A stretch of DNA of 64,000 nt from Edolisoma coerulescens (Eukaryota > Chordata > Aves > Passeriformes > Campephagidae): contig VWZW01000509.1 in assembly GCA_013397115.1 (NCBI GenBank), positions 1,166,358 through 1,230,357 on the forward strand, in the 5' to 3' direction. Position 1 is the stretch's first letter, and each line of letters begins with the position of its first letter. The position numbers and the translations under genes are program-made. Shown in pieces: positions 34,467 to 46,095 of this stretch. The notes under the pieces are model-generated. The model was not told the DNA's origin. It saw nothing but the letters and a program-made list of their open reading frames with translations, and did not search any database.

Positions 34467-37400
34467 AAAAAAAGCAGCAGGAATACAAAAACTCCTTTGC
34501 CACAACTTTTCTCAGGTCATTGAAAGCATTTTAATTTGTCCAGGCTTTTTTTACCCTCTTTTTCTTTCTGTGCCACTTCGTATTGCCATTCATTCTTCAA
34601 TCTCTCTCCCCTTTTACATAAATGATTTGCCCTGACACCAATATACCACCGAGTAAATGAATCACTGCAGCAGTCATTATGAAAATATAAATCACTGGTT
34701 ATCTGTTCCTGCATGTGTAGGCAGACAATATATTCAGTAATAAACCATGTGCTGCAATGGAGAGATTTATCTGCTGTGTAATCTTTGGGAAAATGCTTGC
34801 ACCTAATATGGATCTGTGGAACTGTGATCTCACCCAGTACGAGGTGGGTGTGGAGGAGCAGGATTGGTTTCTGCTCTCATAAAAGAAAAAATGTAGCCAA
34901 AAATGCATCCAGGCCAGAGTGAAAAACAAAAAAATATTCCACAGAGGATTAAAAGGAAATGCCAAATCAAGAGAAAGATAAAGCCATAACCCACAGTATG
35001 CAGAAGAAATCCCTTAGTAACAAACAACTTCCCATACAGTCTCCCAATACTCAAGAAGAACCAGGGGCAACAAGCAGGAATAATAATAAAAAAATGTATT
35101 ATGTCTTGAATTGCCCCTCTGACTATATTCCCAGTAATGCAGATTATCCCCAGAGGCAGAAAAAGAACAGATGTGAACAATAATAATTCCCAAAAGATAG
35201 AGTCTATTAAAAAATTCCTCCAGGACTTTTTACCACGTTATCTCCCAGAGAAAGCCAGCAGCTGGGGAAATCCTCCAACCTGTTTGTCAAAGTGAATCAT
35301 CCGCTGGATTTGATGTTGATTGGGGAGGAGGTGAGGTTCCCAAACCTTTCCTCACCACCCAGCCATACAGAGGAGGAAAACTTCTGCAAACAACAGAAAT
35401 AACAAACACAGAGGCAGCAGCCGTGGGCCATTGCTACATCGACAGTGCAAGGGGAGAAATGGGCACCTTCTAACCCCAGCTGGCACCTGCAGCACCTCCC
35501 TGCTTTAATCTGATTGCCCATCCGATGTGCTCTGCAGATGCAGGGAGGTGCCTGCATTAACCACTGAACGGAAACCCTTCCCTCCTTGTCAGTGTCTCGT
35601 TCATAACCTGCCACAGAGCAACGCTAGGAAGGTGCTTAGCCCTTGACAAGTTCAGGCAGAAAGTGAAGATAGGGATCTCTGAGATGTCATCCCAACGCCA
35701 TCGGAATGTGCCCCTGCAAGTCCTGTCAAAATCAGCTGGAAAACTCTGTGTGTGCCCATGAGAAAGGCTTTGCTGCTCTGTTCTTGCAGCAGTAGCTGGA
35801 AGGCTGAGAACAGCTGGTGGCGGCACCTGATACCGACACGGTGGAAACATCCAGGGAATTTGGGGATACCCTTAATCTTTTTGCAGTGGCTGGACACAAA
35901 TTAACAGGTAAATGCATATATGATGAGTGACAACACCACCCTACCCCCCTGAAAGCCAGATTTAATTTAACTGTAGAAAACGCCCAGTTGGAGAAGTTTT
36001 CTGAATCAAAAAGTGACGTGACCACAAAATCATGTGTATGCTCATCAGGTAAAAAGAAAGATTCTGGAATATTTAATTCTTTTATAATTACATTTGATAG
36101 GGAATATATTTTTAGAAATAGATTCTTTTGTTTTTCACATTTAAAGCTGTTGAAACTGAATACAAAAGGCATCCTTTAATGGTAGGAGAATAGACAGTTT
36201 TAAACTTCCACCTCCTCTGTAGTACTTTGATTTCTGGCAAGATGAAAATTGTGTGAATAAGGGGGGAAAGCCTTAGCACCACGTATTTTCTATGTTCTAA
36301 AACACAGGAACAAAGAAGAGGGTTTTTTGAGAAGAAATTTCTGGAACATCTGAGGAGGAAAATAGTTTTGTCTTTGAAGTACCTGATCCTATTTAAGTAC
36401 CAGATCTACATCTTCTTTATCTTTTGATTTTCCAAACTGAGGGATAAAATGGAACTGAGAATTTTCTGTCTCCTGCAGCATGTTTGAGATAACAGAAATC
36501 GCAGCTTCAAAAAAAGAAGACAAATTATGGCAGAATTGATCCATGCCAGTTCCTTAACTATTTATGGATTATCAGGAGGTGAAACCCTAACAGCATTTTG
36601 TAGACCACCCTTTGTGGCTCCTCTGGCAGCAGTTCTCACTCTCTGAGGCTCCTCCACAGCTGCCATTTACCAGTTGCCTCTCCATTTGGGGAAATAAAAA
36701 TTTCTGTGAAGTGCAGAGGCACAGAGCAAGCTTTGGCAGGGGTCAGTGAGGTGCTTAGGGTCAGTAATAACTAAAACACCTCAATAATATTTACTTCAAA
36801 AGGAGATTGAAGTTGGGTTATAGTTCCTATGTCCTTCAAAGTATCAACAACAAAAGGACAACACAAAGAACTGTGATATTACATTACAGCCATAGGGGCT
36901 TTCTGACCCTTCTGCCAGAGAAAAGGAGAAAGGATGCAAAATCTTTCCCTTAAACAGTTTGTGTTGTGCTGAGATTCCATACAGAAAATAACAAGGCACA
37001 CATAATAATCATTTATAGCTATAGCTCTGAAAACCAGCCCTGTCTCTCTTGCAGGTAACATTATGCCCATCCTTTAATTCTAGGTCTTGCTTATGTAATT
37101 GTGTCACACACACAGGTGGGATCCCAAGCATCATCAAAGTTTCGCTGAAGGGGGTTTTGGTCAGCGGGAAGCTTCTCCACTACATCTAATCACGAATACT
37201 CTTTATCAGGAAGGCATTTCTCATTAAAATGTGGGAAGATAAGCTAAATGACACCTGTTTGAAAACACTGAAACGTGTTTTATCATGATCGATTGCTTAA
37301 TCAAAGGTATTCTGTAAAAAGAGACAGATCTCTAAAGGTGCCAAGAAGGAAATACTTGAGTGAATACTGGTGGATGATTTATATTAGTTAGCCCATAACA

Positions 37401-38070
37401 ACAAGCATTTCTCCTCCTTCTGTTTGCACAGTTTCACATCCAATTTGTATTGCAGTCAGGTAATGTGACTTGCCATCTGCCCACACAGGACAGACAAACA
37501 TTTGTTTTCAAGCAACTGTGCTGGTGGTAAGGTTACCACCCCGGCTCCTGAGCCATTTTTTGCTACCTATTAGCAAAAACCAGACTGCTTTTCTGATTGC
37601 TCCCTAAGCAATTGAGTTAAAATGACCTCTATGAAACACCTGCCACTGGATTTCTTTGAGCTGGCCCTTCCCATTTGGACTGAAGAGAGCTGGGGAGTGT
37701 TCCTGTGAGTTCCTGGGCTGACAGGTACAGAGCAACAGCCTCCAGCTGCAACACAGCATCAAGAAGCTGAGGGCAGGCTGAGGGGAGCATCCTTGGGCAG
37801 GAGGGTTCAACATGGAAGAGTGTCTGTCCACAGCCTAAGTGCAAAAGTGTTCAGAAATGTGATCATGTCAAAGCACAGCGTTACCCTACATAAGAGCAAT
37901 TTTTTCTTTCTCATTTCAGAAAGCTATTACTGTGGTAAATGTTGGAGTGAAATACATGTATATTTCCAGATATTATTGAAATTTGTTATCATAAGATGTG
38001 TTTAGTGGTGCTTTGTTGTTTTTTTTTTTTCATTTCCCTACCCTTTTGAGGAAAAAAACAACCATCAAGA

Positions 38071-38108
38071 CTTTATCTTGTGACAAATGCTTTATCAAGT
38101 GACAAATT
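38071..38108. repeat. 19-bp tandem duplication
   Basis: Two adjacent 19-base units, CTTTATCTTGTGACAAATG and CTTTATCAAGTGACAAATT, differ at three positions. This is a small tandem duplication followed by modest divergence. Confidence 0.8.
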
Positions 38109-40118
38109 AAGGTAGTTTTCTTTAAGTGTCGACATAAAAGTGGAAGAAATCTCCTAAGTTTCACCTGTGTGTATGCAGAGGAGGTCATAAGACCTGCAGA
38201 ACACATTTCCTATTTGCATTTTAAATCAACAGGCTGGGCTTTTGCTGTCATTTTATTCCACAAAGTGACAAGGGAGGGTTGTACATTTTTTGTATGTAGA
38301 TTTTTTTTAAAGTCAGTTCATTTCAAAATGGACATTCAGAGAAACATACTAAAGGTGTCCCTGCCTGCATTAAAGGAAACTGGCTTAATTCATGAGTCTT
38401 CAACTAGTAGTCCCTAGACCTAAAACCTTGCTGCATTTTAAAATGGCATAACACTGGTTGATTGTTAGCTGTAAGATGAGGAGGTTCATGCCATCCTGGA
38501 CAAATTCACAATGCATATGGTCTTTTCAATGAAGTAAGACAATGGCTCTTGGTGTTTGATCCTCCTGCAGGTGATATATATCCAGTTTGCTCAGAGGATT
38601 TCCAGCCTCAGTTGCAGCTCCAGCACAAACCTGGAGAAGTTCTGCCTTATTGTGCTGTCCCAGCCTTTGCTTTCTGCCCCCAGCACCTCCCAGATGTCCC
38701 TTCCATGTGGTACAAGGGTCTGACCTCAAACACTGTGCATGGCTTGAAGGCATCTGCTAGACTAGTCCCACCAGACTTCTGAAAATTCGTTTTAGTCATC
38801 TTTCTTCCATAATAATAAAGCATCTATACTTTTTTAGATACTTCAGGGTATTTTTTTACACCAGATATGCACCTATTCTATGGTTGTATACATGCAAGCT
38901 GCTTTTCAAAATAGGGGCCTCCTTATGTGCTGTGTGGGGGAGAAAGGATGGCAGGCAGCTCTATCTGAGCCTTGGGTCTTTGGTGGATGCAATGTCCAGA
39001 CAGAGGGGGAAAAATGAAGCCACTGCTATCAACTAGAAAAAAATCTATGAGTGGAAAAGATGCTATCAAAATCATACCTATGATATCATGACCAATATAT
39101 TAGTCTAACCTTAAATATTTCATTAATTAACTTTAAATATTTGAGTAATTATTCTCCCTCGTTGCCCTAAAGTTTTCCATTCTGCACAGAAGCGATGGTG
39201 TCTATCTAGAAGGAAAGATCTCTGCTCTGAAGCATTTAAATAAAATCTGGGGAGCTGCTGTCCTCTGTCCTTACTAGAAAGTAGAGCAGTTTATAACATT
39301 TGTGATCCATTTTACACCTGTATTCATACAAGTATTCAGATCTATTCATTTCTAATTCCCAACCAGAGAAAGAATTATTCCAAAGTCTTTCTCCCAGCCC
39401 TTATTTTTGAAGACAGTTTAAAATTATGGGAATGGAACTTCTCCTCATGGGAGAGGAAGTCTAACATCCTTGCCTGTTGTTCTTTTAAACCTGATATAAT
39501 TAAGTCCCAGGAAAGCTCCATCTTACCAGCAGAGAGTTTGTTTTTAATGAATAATGCTTTCTCTTTAAAGAGTGATGTGTGTCTGCAAGAGAGGTCTTGG
39601 CTTTACAAAATGTGGCCTTGGAGAGCAGAACCTGCTTGAGCCACAAGCTCACCACAGGCTTTGGCTGGATGACGCTTTGGTACAGCGAGGGCGACCTGTG
39701 GAAATGTGTTCCCTCTGTACTTCTCCAGCTCTTTTCTCCTTTTCAGCAATAAATACTGTGACAGACAGACACCACAGTGCTCAGAGCCAGCAGAGCTCGT
39801 GGAGCAGTTACACAAGCTGCTCGAGGCAGAGCCAGCAGTCTGCCACAACCATGACCTTAAATAGCTTTTCTTTCTATGCCAATTCAAGCCATGGTTTGGC
39901 TGTACAGCAAATCTGGCTTCAGGGCTGCTAACACAGGAGTAGAAACGCTGTGGCCACATAACACCATGCATTGATCCAATATAAATTCACTCTGCCAGCT
40001 CAAATCTGCTGAAACAATATCAAGAGGTTATGTTCATACAGGCAGGCTTCATTCTGTACCGTGTGTTCACACCACTCTGTGCTCCTGAACACACCTCGTC
40101 AGCCCTGCCAGAGGCACA

Positions 40119-40143
40119 CTCCTCTCCTCTCCTCTCCTCTTCC
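40119..40143. repeat. (CCTCT)n microsatellite
   Basis: About five copies of CCTCT. It is the complementary-strand version of the AGAGG pentamer at 28.5 kb. Confidence 0.9.
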
Positions 40144-43007
40144 ATTTTGTTTCTTCCTCCCTGTATTTATTTATTTAACACAAGCCCCTTTTTCCCCACG
40201 AGATGGTCTGGGACTGCTGTCTCCCTGGCCACCTCTCACACTGCCTGAAGGGCATCCATGAGAGAGAAGAGAAATGAAATCAAACACTTCTGATCATTTT
40301 CACTTGGTCTAAAACACAGACCTGAGGATCACTGGAATGGTGTAGTAACCGGAGGACATTCACAAATATTTAAAGATTTACCACTTACATAAGGCTTTTG
40401 ACTGCTACACATAAATGACAGTAACCACGAGCACATGGTTCAGTGCTTTCATTTTAGGAACAAAACTGTCTTATATCCAGGATAACATTAGCATAATTTC
40501 CTGAAGGAATAAACCCACTAACACTAATCAAAGGAAAAAAAGGCCGAACCCTAAACAAATCATAAGATATGCTTAGTTCTTCAGATGCAACTCTTTGTAC
40601 AATAAAAAAAACCCTTGAGCACTAACATGGACACATAACTCTGCACCCAAAGGCTTCATATTCCTGATGAATTATTTATTCACAGAGAAAATACAGATCT
40701 GAACTGGGTTCAGCAGATCTCCTTGTCTTCTTTAGGGGTCCTGCAGGTCTTCTCTTCAGTGGTATTTTCATCTCTGCCAGTTGCCTCTGCCCTTTCTGGC
40801 TCACTCCCTGTTAGAGGAAACGAGTCTCAAACAAAAGTTTCTCTGTACATGCTGGAATGAGAAGTTCAGTAGTGGATTAGGAAGGCACAGTCATGTCCCT
40901 TCTCATCACACTGATAAGTATCCCACTCCTAAATCAAGCTATATAATACTGATTTTCATCCTTGATTTCAGAAGAAAAAGAGAGAAAATTCAGTCATAGC
41001 ACTCAGGAAACATTTACCACTATCAAAATACTAAAAACCTCTTTTGATGACAGACTTGTGTCCAGTTGCATCAATAGTTCTCCATACAGACCATTCCCCT
41101 GAATAAATATTAACTTTTCTGCTCAAGCATCAACCAATTATTCACATAAGCCTCATTCCTAACGTAATGACACTGGCAAGAAAAAGATAACACACAAACC
41201 AAGTATTTTCAAATCTACCCTGGCAAACACTTTGTGTCCTTTATGGGATGATTTGCTGTGGTGTGTTGCATTGCTGTAGCACCATTACTTGTTATATTAC
41301 TACGTTTGGAACAGGCTGTCAGCAGCAGATGGACTATTGCTGATATGCAAGTAGGTGAGATACAGTGGCTGCACAAATTAAATCATTGTTTGCAGATCTC
41401 TGTGCTGGTTTCTCCTCGGTAGAGAGCCATAGCAAAGTGGTAGGAATTCCTCAATGTTAAATCACTGCTGGTTTTTTATAATGCAATATAAAAAGTAATG
41501 CAAACAAAAATTACTGGTGAATCAGGGTTGTGAAAGCCATTTCTATGCATCGTTAGTGTACGTATTTACAATAAGATAAAAGATGCACAGGGATTTAGCC
41601 GTGAGACTCCCATAGGGGAGACATATGTGGAATAAATCTGTGCACATCTTACTGCAAATTTACTTAAGTTTTTAAGTGTTTGGGTAACTATATGGCTTAA
41701 ATTTACATGTAGAGTTTTAATGGCTAGGTTTGGCAGATTTTAATGCTTTAAATTAGACAGGAATGTATTCTTTGTCTCAAACATGCGGCCTAAATAGCAT
41801 TTCCCAGTGCAGCTGGCTTATTAACAAAACTATGCAAAACAAAGCCAATTATGAGCCTTTTTCTTGCCTGATGTCGGTTGCAGTGGGGTCCTCTGATCAT
41901 ATCCAGTCCGTAACGAGGAGGAGGTGGGATCAGCCTGTGGACAAAGAGCATCCTCACAGATGGCGAGCGAGGCAGCAGCACATGAACAGGCTGTGCCTCC
42001 TGTGTTTGCTAAGATGGGGATCCATCCAGAATGCACAAGCAGACCCTGCAGAATTCAGTCACCTACAGGGAAGGGAAGGTGGCTCAGTGGTCCAGCTCAG
42101 GATTAATTATTGGTGTTTATAATTTGCCATCATGAGTGCTCACACATTCGTACACTGGGGAAGGATGCTGGCTCGTAGAAGTGTCAGAATGTTCCTGCTG
42201 TCTCTTCATCTTTCTCTTTGTGTCTTCAAGAATAACTCCTGAATAAGTTTCATAGAGGCTTTACCTTTGTGGCAATTTAGTTTGGCTTGCCATCTGCCCA
42301 TCTCTCTGCATCGCTTATGAATCCTGATAGCAATTTGAATCCCGAGGTGTGCACAAAAAAACCTGTGTGGAGGGTTCCAGTGGATCATGGATTGCAGGGA
42401 TGGACACCTCTGCAGGCAGCACGGACACAGACACACCTGTGAAGCCTGAGCATCCCTGTCCATATCAGAAAGCTGTGGAGGTGGCTCATCCCCAATAACG
42501 CCTGCACGGCTTGTCCAGGTGTGAGCACCGCGACGTGCTGATGCAGAAGGCAGGTGTAGCTGGGAGAAGACCATCTCCCTCTCTTTTATCTCAGTCAAGA
42601 AACAGCCCAGCCATGAAATGAAGCTCTGCATGCCTGATTGCCCAGGAGAAGGATGTAGCCCTGGGAGGCCAGCAGAGCCAGCAGCAGTGGCCTTGAATCC
42701 TGGCTGGATTCAATCCGGGCAGGAGAACCCAGAAAAGTGCACAGGCGCATGTGGAGCAGTGACTCACAAGTAATTTGCTTTGTCTCCTCTAATGGGCAGA
42801 GATGATCTGTAGGTCCTCTGCCTCCCACTCTGGTCTCTAACTGAGTCAGAAAGCTGACTATATCGGCCTCCTGCAAGCTGTATCACGGGGGAGTGATGAC
42901 AGGCATCTTCATGATAGTTGAGTTCTTCTCAGAGCCATGGTAACAACGCTCCTAATTAAGGGACACAAAAAATGAGCAGTCTCTCCCTCCCACTCTTTCA
43001 TATGCAT

Positions 43008-43020
43008 ACACACACACACA
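43008..43020. repeat. Short (CA)n microsatellite
   Basis: A short run of CA dinucleotides in the 'ATACACACACACACA' context. Too short to be notably variable. Confidence 0.7.
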
Positions 43021-44278
43021 GAGAAAGCCCAGAAATGGATGATGCAGCACTTCTCCTGACCTGAAGGATACACTAGCTCCAGGGAGGGAGAATGTACATG
43101 AGGGCAGCCTCCAGCCTTCTCCCTGCCGCAGTGTCTGTGGAGTTTCCCAGAGCCACATGGCAGCAGGACTGCACCAGCAGGGCTGCATTTCCACATCAGA
43201 CTGAGTTTTGGCAACAAGGGTGCACCAAACTGTACAATTCAGCATCCTTGTCCTTAAAATTTCCCACTGCTTCATCTGCAAGGTGCTCAAAATGTGTCTG
43301 GGAAGTGACTCTAGGTGTCATCACTGAAGAGCTGAGTTTTTTCTTTAACTTGCAGACAAGGAGAATCGCCTCTTTCCCAATAAAAGTGAGCCAGGCTCAG
43401 TTTTTTTCTTGTGCCTCCAGAGCACAGAGTTTAGGCTAATCAGATCCTGCAGAGGATTTTAAAGTGTTTTTTCCCTCCTTTTTGGTTAACATTTTTTAGT
43501 GTTGTTTTTACCATGATGCAGCCGGGCTCTGCCCCTGCTGAAAAATGCTGCACTAGATGACACCACACACAAACTTTTTCCTCCAGTGCAGACTCCATGA
43601 ACAGAGACCTTCTCAGGTGCTTAAACTTCTGTACCTTCACACAGAAGTTCAGTGAAGACCTCACAAGCCTTCTTCACTTCAGTCCCACGTAATCATCACA
43701 CAAATATAAACCTCTAACTTCACACGCTGAACACAGGAAATGCCTTGCTTTTAGACTTTTCCACACAGCATATTCCCCTTTCCCATTTTGAGCATCCTCA
43801 TATGTACCTTGTCCCTTCCTAGGGTGAATAATTAATTTCACCAGCAGGCTTCTGCCTGTTTATGCCATACATCCCATTTGAAGTTAATTAGCCGTATTAA
43901 AGTTTTTGAGCTAAAAATAAAACATCCCCAAAGATGCTATCTATGCCCTTAAAAACAGTATTTGTGCTGGCATGCACAAATTCTCCCCTTTTTGTCAAGA
44001 GTAGCCACCGGGCTCATTTCCTCTCTCCCAGTTCTCGCCTTCCCCTGGATTTGCATCCCTGCAGGAGCCCAGGGGCTGTTTAACACACCGTGGCTCCCCT
44101 CAGCCAGGACCTTGTTGCAGCAGAGCACTGAACTCCCACTCAACTCCTCAAGTTCTTGTTCCAATGAAGCCATGTAGGAGAGTGGTTTCCTGGGGGAGAA
44201 TGTAACTTAATGCTGCAGAGTCAGTTTTGCAGTAAAAACAATCACTGATAATACTTGAGGGGGTTTTTTTCCCCTATC

Positions 44279-44294
44279 AAAAAAAAAAAAAAAG
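44279..44294. repeat. Poly-A run (16 nt)
   Basis: Sixteen uninterrupted adenines. No SINE or LINE body was recognised upstream. Confidence 0.8.
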
Positions 44295-44639
44295 CAGCAA
44301 AACTGTTATTTAGAACTGCTGCGAAAATAAAACTGTCCTCCTAAGTTCTCACATTTAAAAAGAACCCTGTATGTTAATTTTATATGAAGGTGCAGCACGT
44401 TCTTACTATTATTAAAGAAAATATTATAAATACTATATGTTACCATTCAAAACCTAAAGTATCCAGCATTTCAACATTGATTATTGTGATACATGGAGAT
44501 CCTAAGATGTTCTCAATCCTAAACGTTAGGGGAAAAAAACCACAACTTTTCCAGATAATATATTGAAACTAGCTTGTAGATGAAACATAAATAATTTGAG
44601 ATTGTTACTTTAGCCTGATGAATTTGGGCAAGATTTTTC

Positions 44640-45005
44640 AAAACGTAAATGATGTCTGCTGTATGAAAAGGCTATTCTGCATCAGACCAGAAGTCCATTT
44701 AGTTGTGTCTCCAATACCTGCTTTTCCCAAGGGAAGTGGAAGAGCAGGACAAGGACATGTGATATTCTCCTCTCATATTCTTCCAGTCTCCAACTGTTCT
44801 CAAATAGAGACTGTTGCTCTGTTGGAAGCGGTTTCTGTTTAATTAGTAGCACACAGTGAATTAATTTCGTATGTATTCGTCCAGTCTTGCCTTGAACCTG
44901 TGTCAGCCTTTGAAATGTCTTGTCAAGTTATCCCCATCAAACAAGAAGGCTTTCTATTTTGTTTTGGTCTTCTTTTTGTTTTGTTTATGTGTTCCATTGT
45001 TTTAA
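44640..45005 (-). mobile_element. Ancient CR1-family LINE fragment
   Basis: The plus strand matches the antisense of old CR1-type elements: 'TTCTGCATCAGACCAGAAGT' plus 'CCATTTAGTTGTGTCTCC' (consensus 'gggtcagaccaaaggtccatctagtccagtatcctgtctcc'), later 'TTCGTCCAGTCTTGCCTTGA' with 'ACCTG' (consensus 'tcatctagtcttttttgaaccc'), ending in a 'TTTTTGTTTTGTTTATG' segment like the 'ttgtttgttttaaa' of the consensus. Long, diverged and in correct order. A subfamily cannot be given. Confidence 0.55.
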
Positions 45006-46020
45006 GGAAAGTTGAGATCTAACAAGAGAAGTGCATAGTCAGGGCTTCAAGGACTCCATGTACTGTGAGAGCTGGAAGCACTACAGAAACAAGGAACAAA
45101 CCTTTTACATCAAGGCACAAGCCAACTTCTGACCAGTGAAGTTTAGAAGGAAACTTGACTTGCAATTTATCCCACAACCCAGTACTGACTTGCTTCTTGC
45201 AGATTTACTCGGGGCATTTGGTGCTGGTCACCATCAGAGGCAGGTGACCAGATTGCAGAGACCTTAAATAGGAAAGTTTCTGCATTCCTGTTGAAACAGT
45301 TTATTTATTAATTAAGTGAAGAAATATGCACATTTCACAAATGGTTGGTTTCCTTCCAGAGCTAAACTTCTGCCGTTCAGACAAGCAAGTGCTTTACCCA
45401 TTGACTTAAAGTATGTTCCTTCTGTTATTAATCTCTGGCAGGGAAGTGCACATCTCTTCCCATGCTTGCTCCTTTTTCTGTATGTTTTCAAGCTTTCTCC
45501 AACCCTGCTGGCTGTTTTGTAAGAACAGAAGCCCTGATAAAGCATTTTGAAGTGCTAGCATCCTGTTTGGCTGCCTTGTGTCCCTCCTCACCCCCTTTTT
45601 TTTTGCTGTTTTGGAACCAGAAACTGTCCTGACTCCAATCACTGCCTGACAATACTGGGACTGATTTAAACTTGCCACTGGAAACACTTCCACAATTTTA
45701 GGTGGAAAGCTGGGATAAATTCCTGTACCCAGCCTCTCCTCAGTGGTCTGACAACCATCTGCCTGACTCTGTGTGGAGCAGCACAGGCACAAGGAGTTTG
45801 GGGAGCAGGTTATCAGTGGGAATGCCTGTGGATGCAGGTTCCCAGAGCGGGGCTTCAGAGGTAAAACATTTTGAGGTGCACAGCTCATCCAGAGACCAAC
45901 AGAAGGTGCAGAAGCTCCTCAGCCACTGCGTGTCTCGAGGCGGGCATTAAAAGCGTAGAAAGCATCAAAAATGAAGGCATTTTAACAGATCTGCTACTTA
46001 ATTATCTCTCAATCGGCAGT
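45006..46020. other. Unique noncoding sequence
   Basis: No repeat or gene recognised. A 160-codon minus frame (45406-45888) is open by chance as far as can be seen, with overlapping frames on the other strand and no domain. Confidence 0.5.
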
Positions 46021-46024
46021 ACTA

Positions 46025-46095
46025 AAACTCATCTGCTCCACCAGGTTGCTGTAAAGGTTAAACAGTGTCATTATTAAAGTGCTTTAAAAAGGTAA
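46025..46095 (+). mobile_element. Possible MIR/CORE-SINE 3' scrap
   Basis: 'CAGGTTGCTGTAAAGGTTAA' followed about 12 bases later by 'TTAAAGTGCTTTAAAAAGG' resembles the MIR tail 'agggttgttgtgaggattaaatga...taaagtgctttgaaa'. Only about 70 bases support it, so chance similarity is possible. Confidence 0.4.

Larger units (their letters stand above)
34467..44639. other. Unique noncoding sequence, 10 kb
   Basis: The longest stretch without a clear interspersed repeat. It holds a 19-bp tandem pair at 38071-38108, a (CCTCT)n tract at 40119-40143 and a 16-A run at 44279-44294. Frames reach about 146 codons (35732-36172, minus) but overlap others and match no known family. No exon could be supported. 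Confidence 0.5.

Noticed and set aside
45406..45888. 160-codon minus-strand frame
   Set aside because: Overlaps open frames on the plus strand, no domain, no repeat support; treated as chance.
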